Shown in pieces: positions 35,026 to 44,993 of a stretch of DNA of 64,000 bases. Location of the stretch: positions 559,163 through 623,162 of the forward strand of contig NZ_JH815208.1 in NCBI RefSeq assembly GCF_000296505.1, given 5' to 3'. The translations under genes were made by a program, and so were the position numbers. Each line of letters starts with the position of its first letter. Position 1 is the stretch's first letter. The notes beneath the pieces were generated by a model. It saw only the letters and a list, made by a program, of their open reading frames with translations. It had not been told where the DNA came from and ran no database searches. This DNA comes from Schaalia turicensis ACS-279-V-Col4. Lineage in GTDB: Bacteria; Actinomycetota; Actinomycetes; Actinomycetales; Actinomycetaceae.

Positions 35026-37422
35026 ATGTCGAACGACGAACCCACATTCTCTGCGCCCGACGACTCGTGGCCGGGACCGGTCATGCCCGACGAGCGCGAT
35101 GATGCGCAGAACACGGACGCGACTCAGATGACCAATGGTGTTCAGACCGCTCGGGCAACAGAGATGTTTGTGCCTCCGTCGCAGGCTGGCGGGCTTGTGG
35201 GCGTTGAACATGAGGATTCTGAGTATGACGACGATGTGGCCACGCCTCGTATTGTGCTCCCCGCTTTGACGACTGACGTTGATATGTCTGCGCCAATCGG
35301 AGAGGACAAGCCACTGCCGAAGGGGCGTTTCGCGGATCGTGAGATCTCGTGGATGGCGTTTAACCAGCGTGTCTTGGAACAGTCGGAAGATCCAACGTTG
35401 CCACTGCTAGAACGCGCCTGGTTTACTGCGATTTTCTCGTCGAACTTGGACGAGTTCTACATGGTGCGCGTTGCCGGTTTGAAGCGTCGCATCGCCGCGG
35501 GGATCGCGAAGAAGGGCGCGTCTGAGTTGGAACCGCGTCAGGTGCTTGAGGGAATTCAGGCACGTACGCAGGAGTTGACTGCGCGTCAGGCGCGTGCATT
35601 CCAGGACGATATTCTGCCGGCACTTGCTGAGCAGGGGATTCGTTTGGCTCGATGGGATGATGTGTCTGAAGATCAGCGTGCTCAACTCACCCGCTACTTC
35701 CGTCGTCAGATTTTCCCTGTTCTGACCCCGTTGGCGGTTGATCCGTCACACCCGTTCCCTTACATTTCCGGCCTGTCTTTGAACCTCGCGGTTGTTGTCC
35801 GCAATCCGCTGACAGGCAAACTGCACTTCGCGCGCGTGAAGGTTCCCCAGTCGCTTCCGCGCCTGATCAACGTGGATTCTGTGATCGGGGGTGGGCCTGC
35901 GGAATCATATGTGGCGACTGATGAAGGCACGACGTTCATCACGCTCGAAGACGTGGTGCGCGCGCACCTTGAGCACCTGTTCCCCGGTGTTGAAATCGTT
36001 GAAGCTCACGGGTTCCGAGTGACGCGTAACGAAGATCTTGAGGTCGAAGAAGACGATGCTGAAAATCTGCTGACGGCGATGGAGGAAGAGCTTCTGCGCC
36101 GTAAGTTTGGCCCGGTTGTACGCCTTGAAGTTGAGGATACGATTTCATCGTTCGTCCGTGACTTCCTGATCGAAAAGCTTGAGATTTCGCCGGCTGACGT
36201 GGTCAGCGTTCCGGCTCCGCTGGACTTGACGCTCTGCAACGAATTGCATGATCTGGATCTAACGGACTTGAAGTACACGAAGTACGTGCCGGTGACCGCC
36301 GCTGGCTTGGCGGAGTTCGAGTCGGCGCGTGCGGGTGATATTTTCGCTCAGATCCGCTCGCATGATGTTTTGCTACATCATCCTTACGATTCGTTTGCGA
36401 CGTCGGTGCAGGCGTTCATCACGCAGGCTGCCCGTGATCCGAATGTACTGGCAATGAAACAGACGCTGTATCGCACCAGCGGTGATTCGCCGATCGTGTC
36501 GGCGATGATTGAAGCAGCGCAATCCGGCAAACAGGTCGTTGCAATTGTCGAGATCAAAGCCCGTTTCGACGAGGAAGCGAATATCGGCTGGGCGCGAAAA
36601 CTGGAGCGTGCGGGCGTCCATGTCGTGTACGGCATGGTCGGTTTGAAAACGCACTGCAAGCTCTCCTTGGTCGTCCGCCAAGAAGCCGACGGTTTGCGTC
36701 GCTACTGCCACGTGGGCACAGGTAACTACCATCCAAAGACCGCGCGTGGCTATGAGGACCTTGGCCTGCTTACCTGCGATCGTGAGGTCGCTCAGGACCT
36801 GACCCGCCTATTCAACCAATTGTCCGGGTATGCGCCTCGTTCGACGTTCCACCGACTGCTGGTTGCCCCGCTGTCGATTCGCGATGGGCTCATTGAACGC
36901 ATCAACGCCCAGATCGCGCGCAAGAAGGCTGGTGGCGAAGCGTGGATTGGTATCAAGGTGAATTCCGTGGTCGACGAGGCCGTGATTGACGCCCTCTATC
37001 GCGCTTCACAGGCCGGAGTGAAAGTCGACGTTCAAGTTCGAGGCATCTGCGCGATCCGCGCCGGAGTTCCCGGCTTGTCTGAAAACATACGCGTCCGCTC
37101 GATCCTTGGTCGCTACCTGGAGCACTCGCGTATTTACGCGTTCGGGGGGCCCGGTGAGGAAGAAGTGTGGATTGGCTCTGCCGATCTGATGCACCGCAAC
37201 CTGGATCGTCGCGTTGAAGCATTGGTTCGCATGAGCGACCCCGACCAGGTTGAGTATCTCGCAAACTTGATTAGGCGTGGCGTTTCATCGAAGACCTCAT
37301 CGTGGGCGCTGAAGAAGAGCGGAAACTGGAAGCGTCATCAGGTGAACAAAGACGGCTCGCCCCTTGTTGATCTGCAAGTTGAGTTGATGGAGGCGGCCTC
37401 GTCGCGCGTGATCGGGCGGTAA
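35026..37422 (+). CDS. ppk: Polyphosphate kinase PPK1
   Basis: Makes polyphosphate from ATP reversibly. The 798-aa protein has the N, H, C1 and C2 domains in order ([19 protein letters not shown]..., [65 protein letters not shown] with the autophosphorylated His, and [11 protein letters not shown] with the second His). About 80 extra N-terminal residues are acidic and probably disordered. ATG 35026 follows GAAGAGG and is preferred over ATG 35008. Two copies of the dispersed motif lie in it (36973 and 37395, the latter next to the stop). Confidence 0.94.
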   Translation: MSNDEPTFSAPDDSWPGPVMPDERDDAQNTDATQMTNGVQTARATEMFVPPSQAGGLVGVEHEDSEYDDDVATPRIVLPALTTDVDMSAPIGEDKPLPKGRFADREISWMAFNQRVLEQSEDPTLPLLERAWFTAIFSSNLDEFYMVRVAGLKRRIAAGIAKKGASELEPRQVLEGIQARTQELTARQARAFQDDILPALAEQGIRLARWDDVSEDQRAQLTRYFRRQIFPVLTPLAVDPSHPFPYISGLSLNLAVVVRNPLTGKLHFARVKVPQSLPRLINVDSVIGGGPAESYVATDEGTTFITLEDVVRAHLEHLFPGVEIVEAHGFRVTRNEDLEVEEDDAENLLTAMEEELLRRKFGPVVRLEVEDTISSFVRDFLIEKLEISPADVVSVPAPLDLTLCNELHDLDLTDLKYTKYVPVTAAGLAEFESARAGDIFAQIRSHDVLLHHPYDSFATSVQAFITQAARDPNVLAMKQTLYRTSGDSPIVSAMIEAAQSGKQVVAIVEIKARFDEEANIGWARKLERAGVHVVYGMVGLKTHCKLSLVVRQEADGLRRYCHVGTGNYHPKTARGYEDLGLLTCDREVAQDLTRLFNQLSGYAPRSTFHRLLVAPLSIRDGLIERINAQIARKKAGGEAWIGIKVNSVVDEAVIDALYRASQAGVKVDVQVRGICAIRAGVPGLSENIRVRSILGRYLEHSRIYAFGGPGEEEVWIGSADLMHRNLDRRVEALVRMSDPDQVEYLANLIRRGVSSKTSSWALKKSGNWKRHQVNKDGSPLVDLQVELMEAASSRVIGR

Positions 37423-37555
37423 CGCAAGGGGTGGCGCGGGTTCGCTCGACGAGGATCGCGCTCTGAAGTTGAGCCAGCAACTCGGCGTGGTCGCTTGGCG
37501 GGCGCGCAACTGCTGTGTGATCTCCGTTGATTCAGCGGGTGGGGCGCCGTGCCGG

Positions 37556-37561
37556 TAGGCT
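37556..37561 (+). promoter_or_regulatory. -10 box (TAGGCT) of a probable leaderless promoter
   Basis: TAGGCT ends 6 nt before GTG 37568, and there is no ribosome binding site. Confidence 0.55.
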
Positions 37562-37567
37562 AAGGGG

Positions 37568-38827
37568 GTGTCTCGTTCGATTCGCCCGGCTCCAGTCCCG
37601 ACGCGCCTTGTGCGCGCTGCGGGAGCTTTAGTGTGGCGTTTCGTTGATCCCGAGCGTCGGGGCGTTCCCGGGCAGGTGATTGTGCCCGAGGACATTGAAG
37701 TCCTCATGGTTCACCGTCCTCGTTACAAGGACTGGTCGTGGCCGAAAGGTAAATCGGAAGCGAACGAACCGATCATCTGCGCCGCCATCCGCGAGGTCGA
37801 AGAAGAAACTGGCGCCTCCGTTATTTTGGGTGCTCCGCTGACAACTCAGCGCTACCGGCTTGGCTCCGGACAGACGAAGGAAGTTCGCTACTGGGTGGGC
37901 ACGCTGGCCGACGATGACCGTCGCACCGGTCTTGACACGTCAACGATCGCGCCTATGGCGACTGCTACGCCGATTTCTGCGCCAGTGTCTACACCGGTGA
38001 AAGTTCGTATTTCTCCGGCTATTTTCGCGAACCGCAAGAAGGGGCAGGCTCTCAAACCGGCTCCTGTGCCTACTCACATGCCCGAACCCGCGGACAAACA
38101 GCCAGTCGTTTCGCCTGTACAACTGTCGCAGCCCTCTGCTATTTCCCGCGTTCGCACTCCCGTGAAGCCAGCTCCGGCCAGCGAAATTGATGAGACACGC
38201 TGGGTGTCACCCGATCAAGCCGAGCAGATGCTCACCCGCCGAGGTGACCGGCGACTACTCCAAGAGCTCGTTGCGCGAGCGGAAGAAGGCAGGCTTGTTA
38301 CCGTCACGTTGGGCCTCGTTCGCCATGCGAAAGCGGTGTCGCGTACTCAGTGGGCAGGCGATGAGGCCTCGCGCCCGTTGACGCGCTTGGGCGTGCGACA
38401 GGCGATGGGCTTGGTTGATGTTCTCAGTGCGTTTGGGATTGAGCGCGCCGTGTCGTCGTCGTGGATTCGTTGCCAGCAGACGCTTGGCCCGTGGACGAGC
38501 GTCGGCGGAGGCCAGGTTGAGGTTCGCGACGAGCTCACGGAAGCTGCGGTTGCGGCTGATCCTGCGTCGGCTTCGGCGGTTGTTGCGCAGTGTGTGCGCC
38601 AGACGAACGCGGTTGTTGTGTGCGCGCATCGACCGACAATTCCGGCGCTGTTGGATCCGATCCGTGCGGTCACGCCTTCGACTTTGTTGCGCTTGTTGCC
38701 TTCTGAGAGTCCGTGGCTGACAACCGCGCAGATGCTGGTTGTGCATATTTCGCATGCGTCGGGTCGTCCTGAAGTGGATGCTATCGAGACGCATGGTACG
38801 CGTACGAAGGATCTTCTGGGGCTCTAG
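37568..38827 (+). CDS. Nudix hydrolase fused to histidine phosphatase (MutT1-like)
   Basis: The N-terminal Nudix domain has the box pattern GKSEANEPIICAAIREVEEETGASV, and the C-terminal histidine phosphatase domain begins LGLVRHAKAVSR (RHG-type catalytic His). This matches mycobacterial MutT1, which hydrolyses 8-oxo-(d)GTP and diadenosine polyphosphates. Between the domains is an unusual ~100-residue Pro/Thr/Ala/Val linker (residues ~125-205); MutT1 is normally about 310 aa and this is 419 aa. It lies next to ppk, as is common in actinobacteria. Confidence 0.88.
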   Translation: MSRSIRPAPVPTRLVRAAGALVWRFVDPERRGVPGQVIVPEDIEVLMVHRPRYKDWSWPKGKSEANEPIICAAIREVEEETGASVILGAPLTTQRYRLGSGQTKEVRYWVGTLADDDRRTGLDTSTIAPMATATPISAPVSTPVKVRISPAIFANRKKGQALKPAPVPTHMPEPADKQPVVSPVQLSQPSAISRVRTPVKPAPASEIDETRWVSPDQAEQMLTRRGDRRLLQELVARAEEGRLVTVTLGLVRHAKAVSRTQWAGDEASRPLTRLGVRQAMGLVDVLSAFGIERAVSSSWIRCQQTLGPWTSVGGGQVEVRDELTEAAVAADPASASAVVAQCVRQTNAVVVCAHRPTIPALLDPIRAVTPSTLLRLLPSESPWLTTAQMLVVHISHASGRPEVDAIETHGTRTKDLLGL

Positions 38828-39318
38828 GGGCGGCCAACTTCGTTCAGCGCGTTTTTGGGTCGGATTGCTGTTCTCGGATGCTTGGGTCTGATTTTCTCCG
38901 ATAGGTGCCGTCGTTCAAGACTGCTCGGATTGTTATTGAGTTGTTCAGCAACAGTCGTTTGACGTTCGACTTACGCGAAACGTAGTCGAAACCACGGTGA
39001 GTAAACAGGTTCGTTGCAGTGAGCGTTGAACCCATGACACCGGCATTCGTTGTAAGAAAAGACTCGATCTGTTTCCGAGAGTCGACTGGAAGCAGGGATT
39101 ACCGTCAATTGCGTCTTTCTAGGTGCAGAAGCACCCACTTATCAACAAGCGTGAGGTTCCCATTTTTTTATCCACAATTTCTTTTCAGTCCACTCGCACC
39201 CACGTGCGCCGAGCGGAACACTGATGGCAACGACAGGCGTCGTCGTGAAACCCACTTCTCGCAAAGCTGATCGCCAAGTTGGTGGGTTCCATATGTATTC
39301 CCATCAGTTGAAAGGAAT
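38828..39318. other. Long upstream region of the VaFE adhesin gene
   Basis: 491 bases without a supported gene, clearly richer in A and T than the flanks. It holds an imperfect TTGTT-N4-AACA(G) repeat near 38939-38952 and, just before the ATG, TATGTAT and the ribosome binding site GAAAGGAATTTG. It is probably the regulatory region of the adhesin. Confidence 0.45.
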
Positions 39319-41571
39319 TTGATGATGGTGGATTCTTCTGTGCCTAGGGTGGCACACTACTCACGGCTGAGGTCTATCTTAGCCTCTCTTGTAACGATGG
39401 TGGTTGTGTGTGCCTCGTTGACTGCTTTGGCTCCTGCTTCTGTTGCTGCGGGTTCGTGGGTTCGTGGTGTGCCGATTGCTGGATTGTCTGGCTGGTTGGG
39501 GACGTGGATTCCCTATAGTGGTCAGCCGGTTCCTGGTTTGTGTATTCAGGCTGACGCAGTCAATCCTGCAGCAGAGGTGGTCGTGACACCCGGTCAGTTG
39601 ACGGTTCAACCTTCTTTGTCTCGTCCGGCTGATTTGAGTGTTGATATTGCGCAGATGGCGTACATCATGAAGTGGTATACGCCAACTTCGCTTGAGTTTT
39701 CGAATACCGATGTTGATGCGGCTGCGACTGCTTTTCTTGCTCACGTGAATTTTGAGAACTCGCGTCGTGCTCAGGCGAATGTGAATACGCTTCTTGCTTC
39801 CGTTCCCGAAAGCATTCAGTCTCGTGCTCGTCAGATGGTTGCTGAAGCAAAAGCGGTCGGTGTTGTTGGGTGGAAACCTGGTACGGTGACGGGTGAGCGT
39901 ATGCGCTTTGGCACTATTGACGGCATTGGTGTTACTAATGCTGATGGAACTCTGATCGCGGGCAAACCATTCACTATCACTTTGAACGGTCCGGCTGTCT
40001 TCGAAGCGACTGGGACGAACACCTATACGGGAACAACTACCGCATCGCGTATTGATGGTATTCAATGGCGTTCAACAGCGAACGGCACGGTTCACTCGAG
40101 TATTAAGTATGACAATCTTGGATACTCTGCTTTGGGATATGCCTCTTCTAGGGGGGTGCGCCAGGATGTGATCTGGTTCGACAGTTCAAGCCTGCGTTCT
40201 GAGACGGTTGCGGGTCCGTCGTTTGAGGTGATTTTTGATTTTCAGCCGATTGCTACGTCCAATGTGGGTTCGTCTAAGGTGATTGATTCTCAGACGTTGT
40301 CGGACACGATCACTGCCAGTGCTGACCCGAATTATGGTGATGGTAAGTGGCTGGAAATTGATGGCAAGCCGGTTCCGGTTGTGTATGAGGGCACTGCCTA
40401 TGCGTTGGGCGAAGAGCCGGTAGACCCCCGTGATGAGGTTCCCGCAGATGCTCATGTGGTTGCGACTGCGTCGTTTACTGCTACCGGTCCTGGTGAGCAT
40501 AGTGTCAATGTTGATGTGGCAGGCTTAGCCCCTGGGTTTTACACGTGGGTGTGGAAGGTTGTCAAGGATGCTCAGCCTGGCACGATTGGTGATCCGGCGA
40601 TTGACATTAAGGAATTGGTGCACGCCGACTGGCACGACCAGTTCGGGTTGGGTGATGAAACCCTGTCATATCGTTTCAAGGCGAATGTGGATACGAGTTT
40701 GTCGGTTCGTACCACCAAGTCGGGCTCGTACCTTGTCGACGACATGTTCGTCACCGAAATGCCTGAGTCTCACCCGAACTTCACTGGTAAGGCTGGGTTT
40801 AAGGGTGACGAGCTGACGTTTACGCAGAAGCTTGTGTTTTTCCCTGAAGGCCAGGCGGTCACTGACGAAAACGTTGCGGCCGGTGAGACGATCAGTGAAG
40901 TGCAGGTTGATGCTTCACATGGTTTTAAGCCCTCTGTTGGGTCAACCGGGTTCAAGATGAAAGACGGTGAGCCGGGTACGTACGTGTTTGTCACCTCGTT
41001 TGCTGGTGATGATCGTGTTGCTCCTTTTACGACCTCTGTTACTGATAAGAGCGAGCAGTATGTTGTTGAGGCTAATCCGCCGACGTTGAAGACCACCGCG
41101 ACCGACAAGGTGGACGGCGATAAGACTCTCGCTTCTTCGGGCCCGGTGACGATCACGGACAAGGTGTGCTACACGAACCTGAAACAGGGCAGGGAATACG
41201 CCCTGTCGGGCACGTTGATGGATAAGGCTACTGGTGGGCCGCTGATGGTTGAGGGCAAGCCTGTGACCGCTTCCAAGACGTTCACCCCAAGCCAGGCTGA
41301 TGGGTGCGAAAACGTTGATTTCACCATCGACGGCTCCATGGTGGTCGGCAAGACCACCGTCGTGTTCGAACGCCTCGAACACGACGGACAAACCATCGCT
41401 GTCCACACTGACATCAACGACGAAGACCAGACAGCGCTCTTTGAAAAGACTCCCACCCCGCCCGAAGAACACCTTGCGAAAACCGGTGCCCAAACACTCT
41501 TATTCCTTGCAGGTGCCACACTCTTTGCACTGATGGGCGTCGGAGCTATTGCACTCCATCGTCGCTCTTAA
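39319..41571 (+). CDS. VaFE-repeat surface-anchored adhesin with LAKTG sorting signal
   Basis: A 750-aa secreted protein. The signal peptide ends near residue 44 (SVAAG). An N-terminal thioester-like domain follows, with PVPGLCIQADAVNP (Cys75) and the conserved helix QMAYIMKWY. Next are about 400 residues of repetitive beta-domain, then one VaFE/T-Q ester-bond type domain (DKVDGDKTLASSGPVTITDKV...DINDEDQT). The wall sorting signal is LAKTG at about residues 719-723, then a hydrophobic helix and HRRS. LAxTG is the substrate pattern of class E sortases, in contrast to the LPKTG protein at the window start. Codon use is richer in T at third positions than in neighbours. Confidence 0.85.
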   Translation: MMMVDSSVPRVAHYSRLRSILASLVTMVVVCASLTALAPASVAAGSWVRGVPIAGLSGWLGTWIPYSGQPVPGLCIQADAVNPAAEVVVTPGQLTVQPSLSRPADLSVDIAQMAYIMKWYTPTSLEFSNTDVDAAATAFLAHVNFENSRRAQANVNTLLASVPESIQSRARQMVAEAKAVGVVGWKPGTVTGERMRFGTIDGIGVTNADGTLIAGKPFTITLNGPAVFEATGTNTYTGTTTASRIDGIQWRSTANGTVHSSIKYDNLGYSALGYASSRGVRQDVIWFDSSSLRSETVAGPSFEVIFDFQPIATSNVGSSKVIDSQTLSDTITASADPNYGDGKWLEIDGKPVPVVYEGTAYALGEEPVDPRDEVPADAHVVATASFTATGPGEHSVNVDVAGLAPGFYTWVWKVVKDAQPGTIGDPAIDIKELVHADWHDQFGLGDETLSYRFKANVDTSLSVRTTKSGSYLVDDMFVTEMPESHPNFTGKAGFKGDELTFTQKLVFFPEGQAVTDENVAAGETISEVQVDASHGFKPSVGSTGFKMKDGEPGTYVFVTSFAGDDRVAPFTTSVTDKSEQYVVEANPPTLKTTATDKVDGDKTLASSGPVTITDKVCYTNLKQGREYALSGTLMDKATGGPLMVEGKPVTASKTFTPSQADGCENVDFTIDGSMVVGKTTVVFERLEHDGQTIAVHTDINDEDQTALFEKTPTPPEEHLAKTGAQTLLFLAGATLFALMGVGAIALHRRS

Positions 41572-41683
41572 AAGCAATCTACGCCCCAACAGGGGGAGTG
41601 CCCGCCGGGGTGCTTCGACCAAGGGTGAAAAAGATTGCTACGAGGTCGCGCACTAAGAACGCCAAGCGATGTTTGAGGTGCGC

Positions 41684-41692
41684 GGCCTCGTC
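41684..41692 (-). repeat. Dispersed motif GACGAGGCC at the clc stop codon
   Basis: An exact copy on the minus strand that overlaps the stop codon of the chloride channel gene. Confidence 0.7.
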
Positions 41693-43004
41693 AATCAGAA
41701 GAAGGAAAAGGTGGAATCGACACGGTTGCGTGGACTTCGGCAAGCCTGCGAGCCTCGCGCCTCTTGCGGATCCACGCGGTCATCAACACCGAACCAACCA
41801 ACGCGATTCCAGTAGAACCAACAATGGGAAGACCTGCAAAACCGGTGAACTCGAAAACCAGAGTCAAACCGGTTAACGGAGCCGCCATCGACGAACCCAA
41901 GAAAATCGCAGCACCAATAAACACACACGCAGCCACCGATACGCTGGGAACAACCTGTTGCCACACCAAACCAGTCACCGCGCCAATACCGGCACCCAAG
42001 GCGACTCCAGGAGTCAGCGTTCCACCCCACGCCCCAGCACGAATCGTCACAAGAGTCGTGAACGTCTTCGCCACAAGGACCAATAGTGCCGTGATCAAAC
42101 CAGCGCCAGCTAGCCAGCGAGCATCAAACTGCGTCTGAGCACTCGCCTGCCCATTGCCGAGCACCGAAGGAATCACTATCGCAATAAGACCAACAATGAC
42201 GAACGCCAGCGGAAGTGACCAAAGAAGGTGAGCAGATCGGGGCTTAGCCTGTTCGCACCGGTCAACCCACGTTCGGAACAATTCACCCAGCGCACCCAAA
42301 ATGGGTCCCATGATCAGCGCCCAGACGACAAGACCCCACGACGTCTTCAAAGGCTCAACCGAATAAAAGGGTGCAGGTCGATGCCAGCCGGTAGACACCA
42401 ATACGGAAAGAACAGCAATAAAAGAAGCGGTCGCAACCGCCTTCGGGCGCTTGGACAAAAGCAGAATTTCAAGAGCATAAACAGCGCCGGAAATAGGAAT
42501 CGAATACACAGCCGACAAGCCGGCACCCGCACCACACGCGACAATAATTCTGCGATCCTCGGCGGACAACCCGCAGTGCGAAGATAGCCAGGAAGAGAGC
42601 GAGGCGCTCACTTCACGAGGAGCCACTTCACGGCCAATCGAAGCTCCCATGCCAACCAAGACAATCTGCGTCAGGGCATGCCAGATGGTTCGAAGCGGAG
42701 GTAGCGTCTCTCCCTCAACCCCAGCCTTCACGCTGGTCAGCTGAGGATTCTTCTGGAACATCACAGTCCACGAAATAGCCCCTAACACGCCAGCAACAAG
42801 CAGGATCAAGGGGCGATGCCATGAAACGGAGGCAGAAACAGAATCAAGGAATGTGCCCGAGTGATGATTCCACACCACTGCCTCGACTCCATGCAGAAGG
42901 CGAGTACACAGCCAGCCAACAATTCCGGCGGTAACCCCCGTCGCAAGGGTCGCGCTGATATAGCGAACCCAATAGGGCAGGGTAGGCAAGCGGTTGGAAG
43001 GCAC
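41691..43004 (-). CDS. ClC-family chloride channel/antiporter
   Basis: A 437-aa polytopic membrane protein with ClC signatures: MGASIGREVAPREVSA (the GREGP-type motif with the gating Glu; Gly-Pro is replaced by Val-Ala-Pro), GAGAGLSAVYSIPISGAVYALEIL, and GGTLTPGVALGAG (GxFxP-type). ClC proteins of bacteria usually exchange Cl- for H+ in acid resistance, or export fluoride; no fluoride-specific residues can be assigned. It starts with GTG six bases after the marR stop and should be co-expressed with it. Confidence 0.88.
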   Translation of the reverse strand: MPSNRLPTLPYWVRYISATLATGVTAGIVGWLCTRLLHGVEAVVWNHHSGTFLDSVSASVSWHRPLILLVAGVLGAISWTVMFQKNPQLTSVKAGVEGETLPPLRTIWHALTQIVLVGMGASIGREVAPREVSASLSSWLSSHCGLSAEDRRIIVACGAGAGLSAVYSIPISGAVYALEILLLSKRPKAVATASFIAVLSVLVSTGWHRPAPFYSVEPLKTSWGLVVWALIMGPILGALGELFRTWVDRCEQAKPRSAHLLWSLPLAFVIVGLIAIVIPSVLGNGQASAQTQFDARWLAGAGLITALLVLVAKTFTTLVTIRAGAWGGTLTPGVALGAGIGAVTGLVWQQVVPSVSVAACVFIGAAIFLGSSMAAPLTGLTLVFEFTGFAGLPIVGSTGIALVGSVLMTAWIRKRREARRLAEVHATVSIPPFPSSD

Positions 43005-43010
43005 AGCGGG

Positions 43011-43466
43011 TCAGGCCATATGGTCGTCGATGCGTCGAGCGATGCGACCAAACACTTCGTTGAGCACGGTGATCTCTTCTACGCTCAGGTCGTTCAGTAC
43101 GATCTCTCGAACGACCTCACGGTGCACGTCAGCAGCCTTTTCGAAGAACTTCTTGCCAGCATCCGTCATTAGAATCAGGCCACCACGTCCGTCACCCACG
43201 CACGTCGTGCGCTCCACGTATCCGCGAGAGACAAGCCGATTTACAGTGTGTGTCAGGCGGGAGGGGCTGAATACAACCTCATGAGCCAAAGCGGAGGGGC
43301 GAATGCCTTCATCGCCAGCTCGTGCCACCTGAAGGAGCACGTTATATTCGGGCTGAGTCACGTGGCACTCCGCCTTCAGCGCGGCTTCGATAGCGTTCGT
43401 CAGACGTGCCGTGGTCACGAAATACGTTTCCCACGCGCGTCCGCGAGCATCGCGTCTCATGATCAT
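43011..43466 (-). CDS. MarR-family transcriptional regulator
   Basis: A 151-aa winged-helix protein with the MarR plan: dimer helices at both ends, helix-turn-helix around PSALAHEVVFSPSRLTHTVNRLVSRGYVER and the wing DGRGGLILMTDAGKKFFE. It is likely to control its own operon with the ClC gene. A possible operator is the imperfect repeat CTATATCCGAT-N11-ATCGAGTATAG at 43563-43595. The start may be at 43466 or at 43460 (second Met). Confidence 0.88.
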   Translation of the reverse strand: MIMRRDARGRAWETYFVTTARLTNAIEAALKAECHVTQPEYNVLLQVARAGDEGIRPSALAHEVVFSPSRLTHTVNRLVSRGYVERTTCVGDGRGGLILMTDAGKKFFEKAADVHREVVREIVLNDLSVEEITVLNEVFGRIARRIDDHMA

Positions 43467-43562
43467 CCCTTCAGTGGCGTTTCAAAGTCAGCAAACCCAG
43501 GCCAATGCGAGGCTTCTTGGTCTGAGGCAGCGTCCGTGGCCACCTGAGACGCAAGGTCTCAA

Positions 43563-43595
43563 CTATATCCGATTCAGAAAAGTTATCGAGTATAG
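43563..43595. promoter_or_regulatory. Imperfect inverted repeat upstream of marR
   Basis: Arms 43563-43573 and 43585-43595 match at 9 of 11 positions. The location about 100 bases before marR suits an operator. Confidence 0.3.
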
Positions 43596-43696
43596 GTGAA
43601 TCATTCTCTGGCTGAGAAACGGCGGAATCTCACGGTTCGTCATGTGAAGTGTGAACAGAAAGTGCCAAACGTCCAAAAAGATCACGTACGCCTCGC

Positions 43697-44440
43697 TCAA
43701 TCCGATCGGCACGTTTCGCTGTCGAAGACTCCTCCGACATTCCAGCGTGAATGAGGACGAACCGCATCCTGCGACTTGCGTGCCATGAAGACTTGACCAC
43801 CCAGACCGACAATTGCCTTCTTTACAGGACCGTGACCGTAGTGTTCAAAGTGCTCGTGGTACAGGGGACCATGTGTTCTGGCGACCAGAAAACACTGTTG
43901 TGGAAGAAACAGTCACCGTAATAGGCGACCTGTACAGTAATTTCGAGGGAGCGAATAGGGCCGTGCCATACAAATGGAGCAATTCCGTCCAGTGGGCGTG
44001 GAGTGGAAGTGAAACCGTGCAAAGGCGTACGTACGGAATTTACCGTGCCAATCGACATCATCTTCGCTCCATCAACGGCGTAGAAGAGCGTAGTTTTCAA
44101 TGGCCAACGGAATACCGTTGCGAATATTTTTTCCGAACCACGGGTAAACCGAATCTGTATTTCCGTGACTCATCATCAGGTCAATTCGACCACCTGACAT
44201 GTATTGCGCCATTGCGTAGTCTTCGACATTTTTGGTGGGGTTGTTGGTTGTAATCAGAGTCGGTGATGTCTGCGACGCTCATGATTCCAAACTGCAGGGG
44301 TACTCTTTGTTCTTAGCTGAGATCCAATGTGGTACAACGATCAACTCAATTGAAGTTGGTGGCAGATTTTCTCCTGTGCGCTTCGTCTCTAGGGTTACGA
44401 GGTCGACCCCACTGAACAAAACACCCCTCTTGGTTCACGC
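43697..44440 (-). pseudogene. Decayed minus-strand gene of unknown family
   Basis: Three consecutive stretches on the minus strand read like protein but in different frames. Stretch A (44440 to 44072, one internal TGA at 44279-44281) contains NPTKNVEDYAMAQYMSGG, RIDLMMSHGNTDSVYPWFGK and NIRNGIPLAIENYALL. Stretch B (to 43822) contains LDGIAPFVWHGPIRSLEITV and VFWSPEHMVP. Stretch C (to the stop at 43697) contains LYHEHFEHYGHGPVKKAIVG and LGGQVFMARKSQDA. Together they suggest one gene broken by one nonsense mutation and two frameshifts. I could not name the family. Base composition is poorer in GC than the flanks. Confidence 0.45.
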
Positions 44441-44540
44441 GTCGGAGAGTTTTGGTCAATTAACTCTCGCTTCTAGTCTTACTTTATAAGTATTCAATTT
44501 CACTATTTAAAAACGGTTGCGTCGGTTCTTTCTTATTTTA

Positions 44541-44575
44541 TATTCTGTCCGGAGACAATTTGATTGTCTCCGGAC
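44541..44575 (+). promoter_or_regulatory. lsr2 promoter -10 and adjoining perfect hairpin
   Basis: TATTCT (44541-44546) is directly followed by a perfect 13-bp inverted repeat (44547-44559 with 44563-44575, 3-nt loop) that would lie at the transcription start. It may be an operator or an mRNA-stabilising hairpin. Confidence 0.5.
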
Positions 44576-44613
44576 AATAACAATCGAACATCAATGAGTG
44601 AATAGGACCCCTT

Positions 44614-44940
44614 ATGAAGAAGACGCACGTCGTTCTCGTTGACGATATTGATGGAACTCCTGCAAAAGACACCGTTACATTCTCATTCCAGGGTGTGACC
44701 TACGAAATTGACCTCTCGGAAGAACACATTTCTGAAATTTCCGCTGATTTTGAAAAGTGGATTTCTTCATCGCGCCGTATCGGTGGTCGAGCAATCCGCG
44801 GTTCACGCGTGGCCTCGTCGGCAGCTCTGTCGCGCGCAGGTGAAATTCGCGCATGGGCCACAGAAAACGGAATCCAGGTTTCCGACCGTGGGCGCATCCC
44901 CGCCGACATCGTCGCGAAGTTTGAGAGGGCTCACGCCTGA
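44614..44940 (+). CDS. lsr2: Nucleoid-associated xenogeneic silencer Lsr2
   Basis: A 108-aa H-NS-like protein that bridges AT-rich, often foreign, DNA. The N-terminal dimerisation domain begins KKTHVVLVDDIDGTPAKDTVTFSFQGVTYEIDLS. The C-terminal DNA-binding domain has the minor-groove RGR motif (SDRGRIPADIVAKFERAHA). The middle linker includes GRAIRGSRVASSAALSRAG, part of which is coded by the dispersed motif (44811-44819). The upstream DNA is notably AT-rich, which would allow Lsr2 to bind its own promoter. Confidence 0.93.
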   Translation: MKKTHVVLVDDIDGTPAKDTVTFSFQGVTYEIDLSEEHISEISADFEKWISSSRRIGGRAIRGSRVASSAALSRAGEIRAWATENGIQVSDRGRIPADIVAKFERAHA

Positions 44941-44993
44941 GATAGGTCCTTGGGGTCTATGACAACACCCCTCGAAGATGGAAGAATGACGTC

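Noticed and set aside
43813-44253. A 146-codon plus-strand frame near marR
   Set aside because: It is Arg/Ser/Trp-rich and unlike any family. The minus strand of the same DNA shows protein-like stretches, so the forward frame is probably a shadow of the decayed gene.
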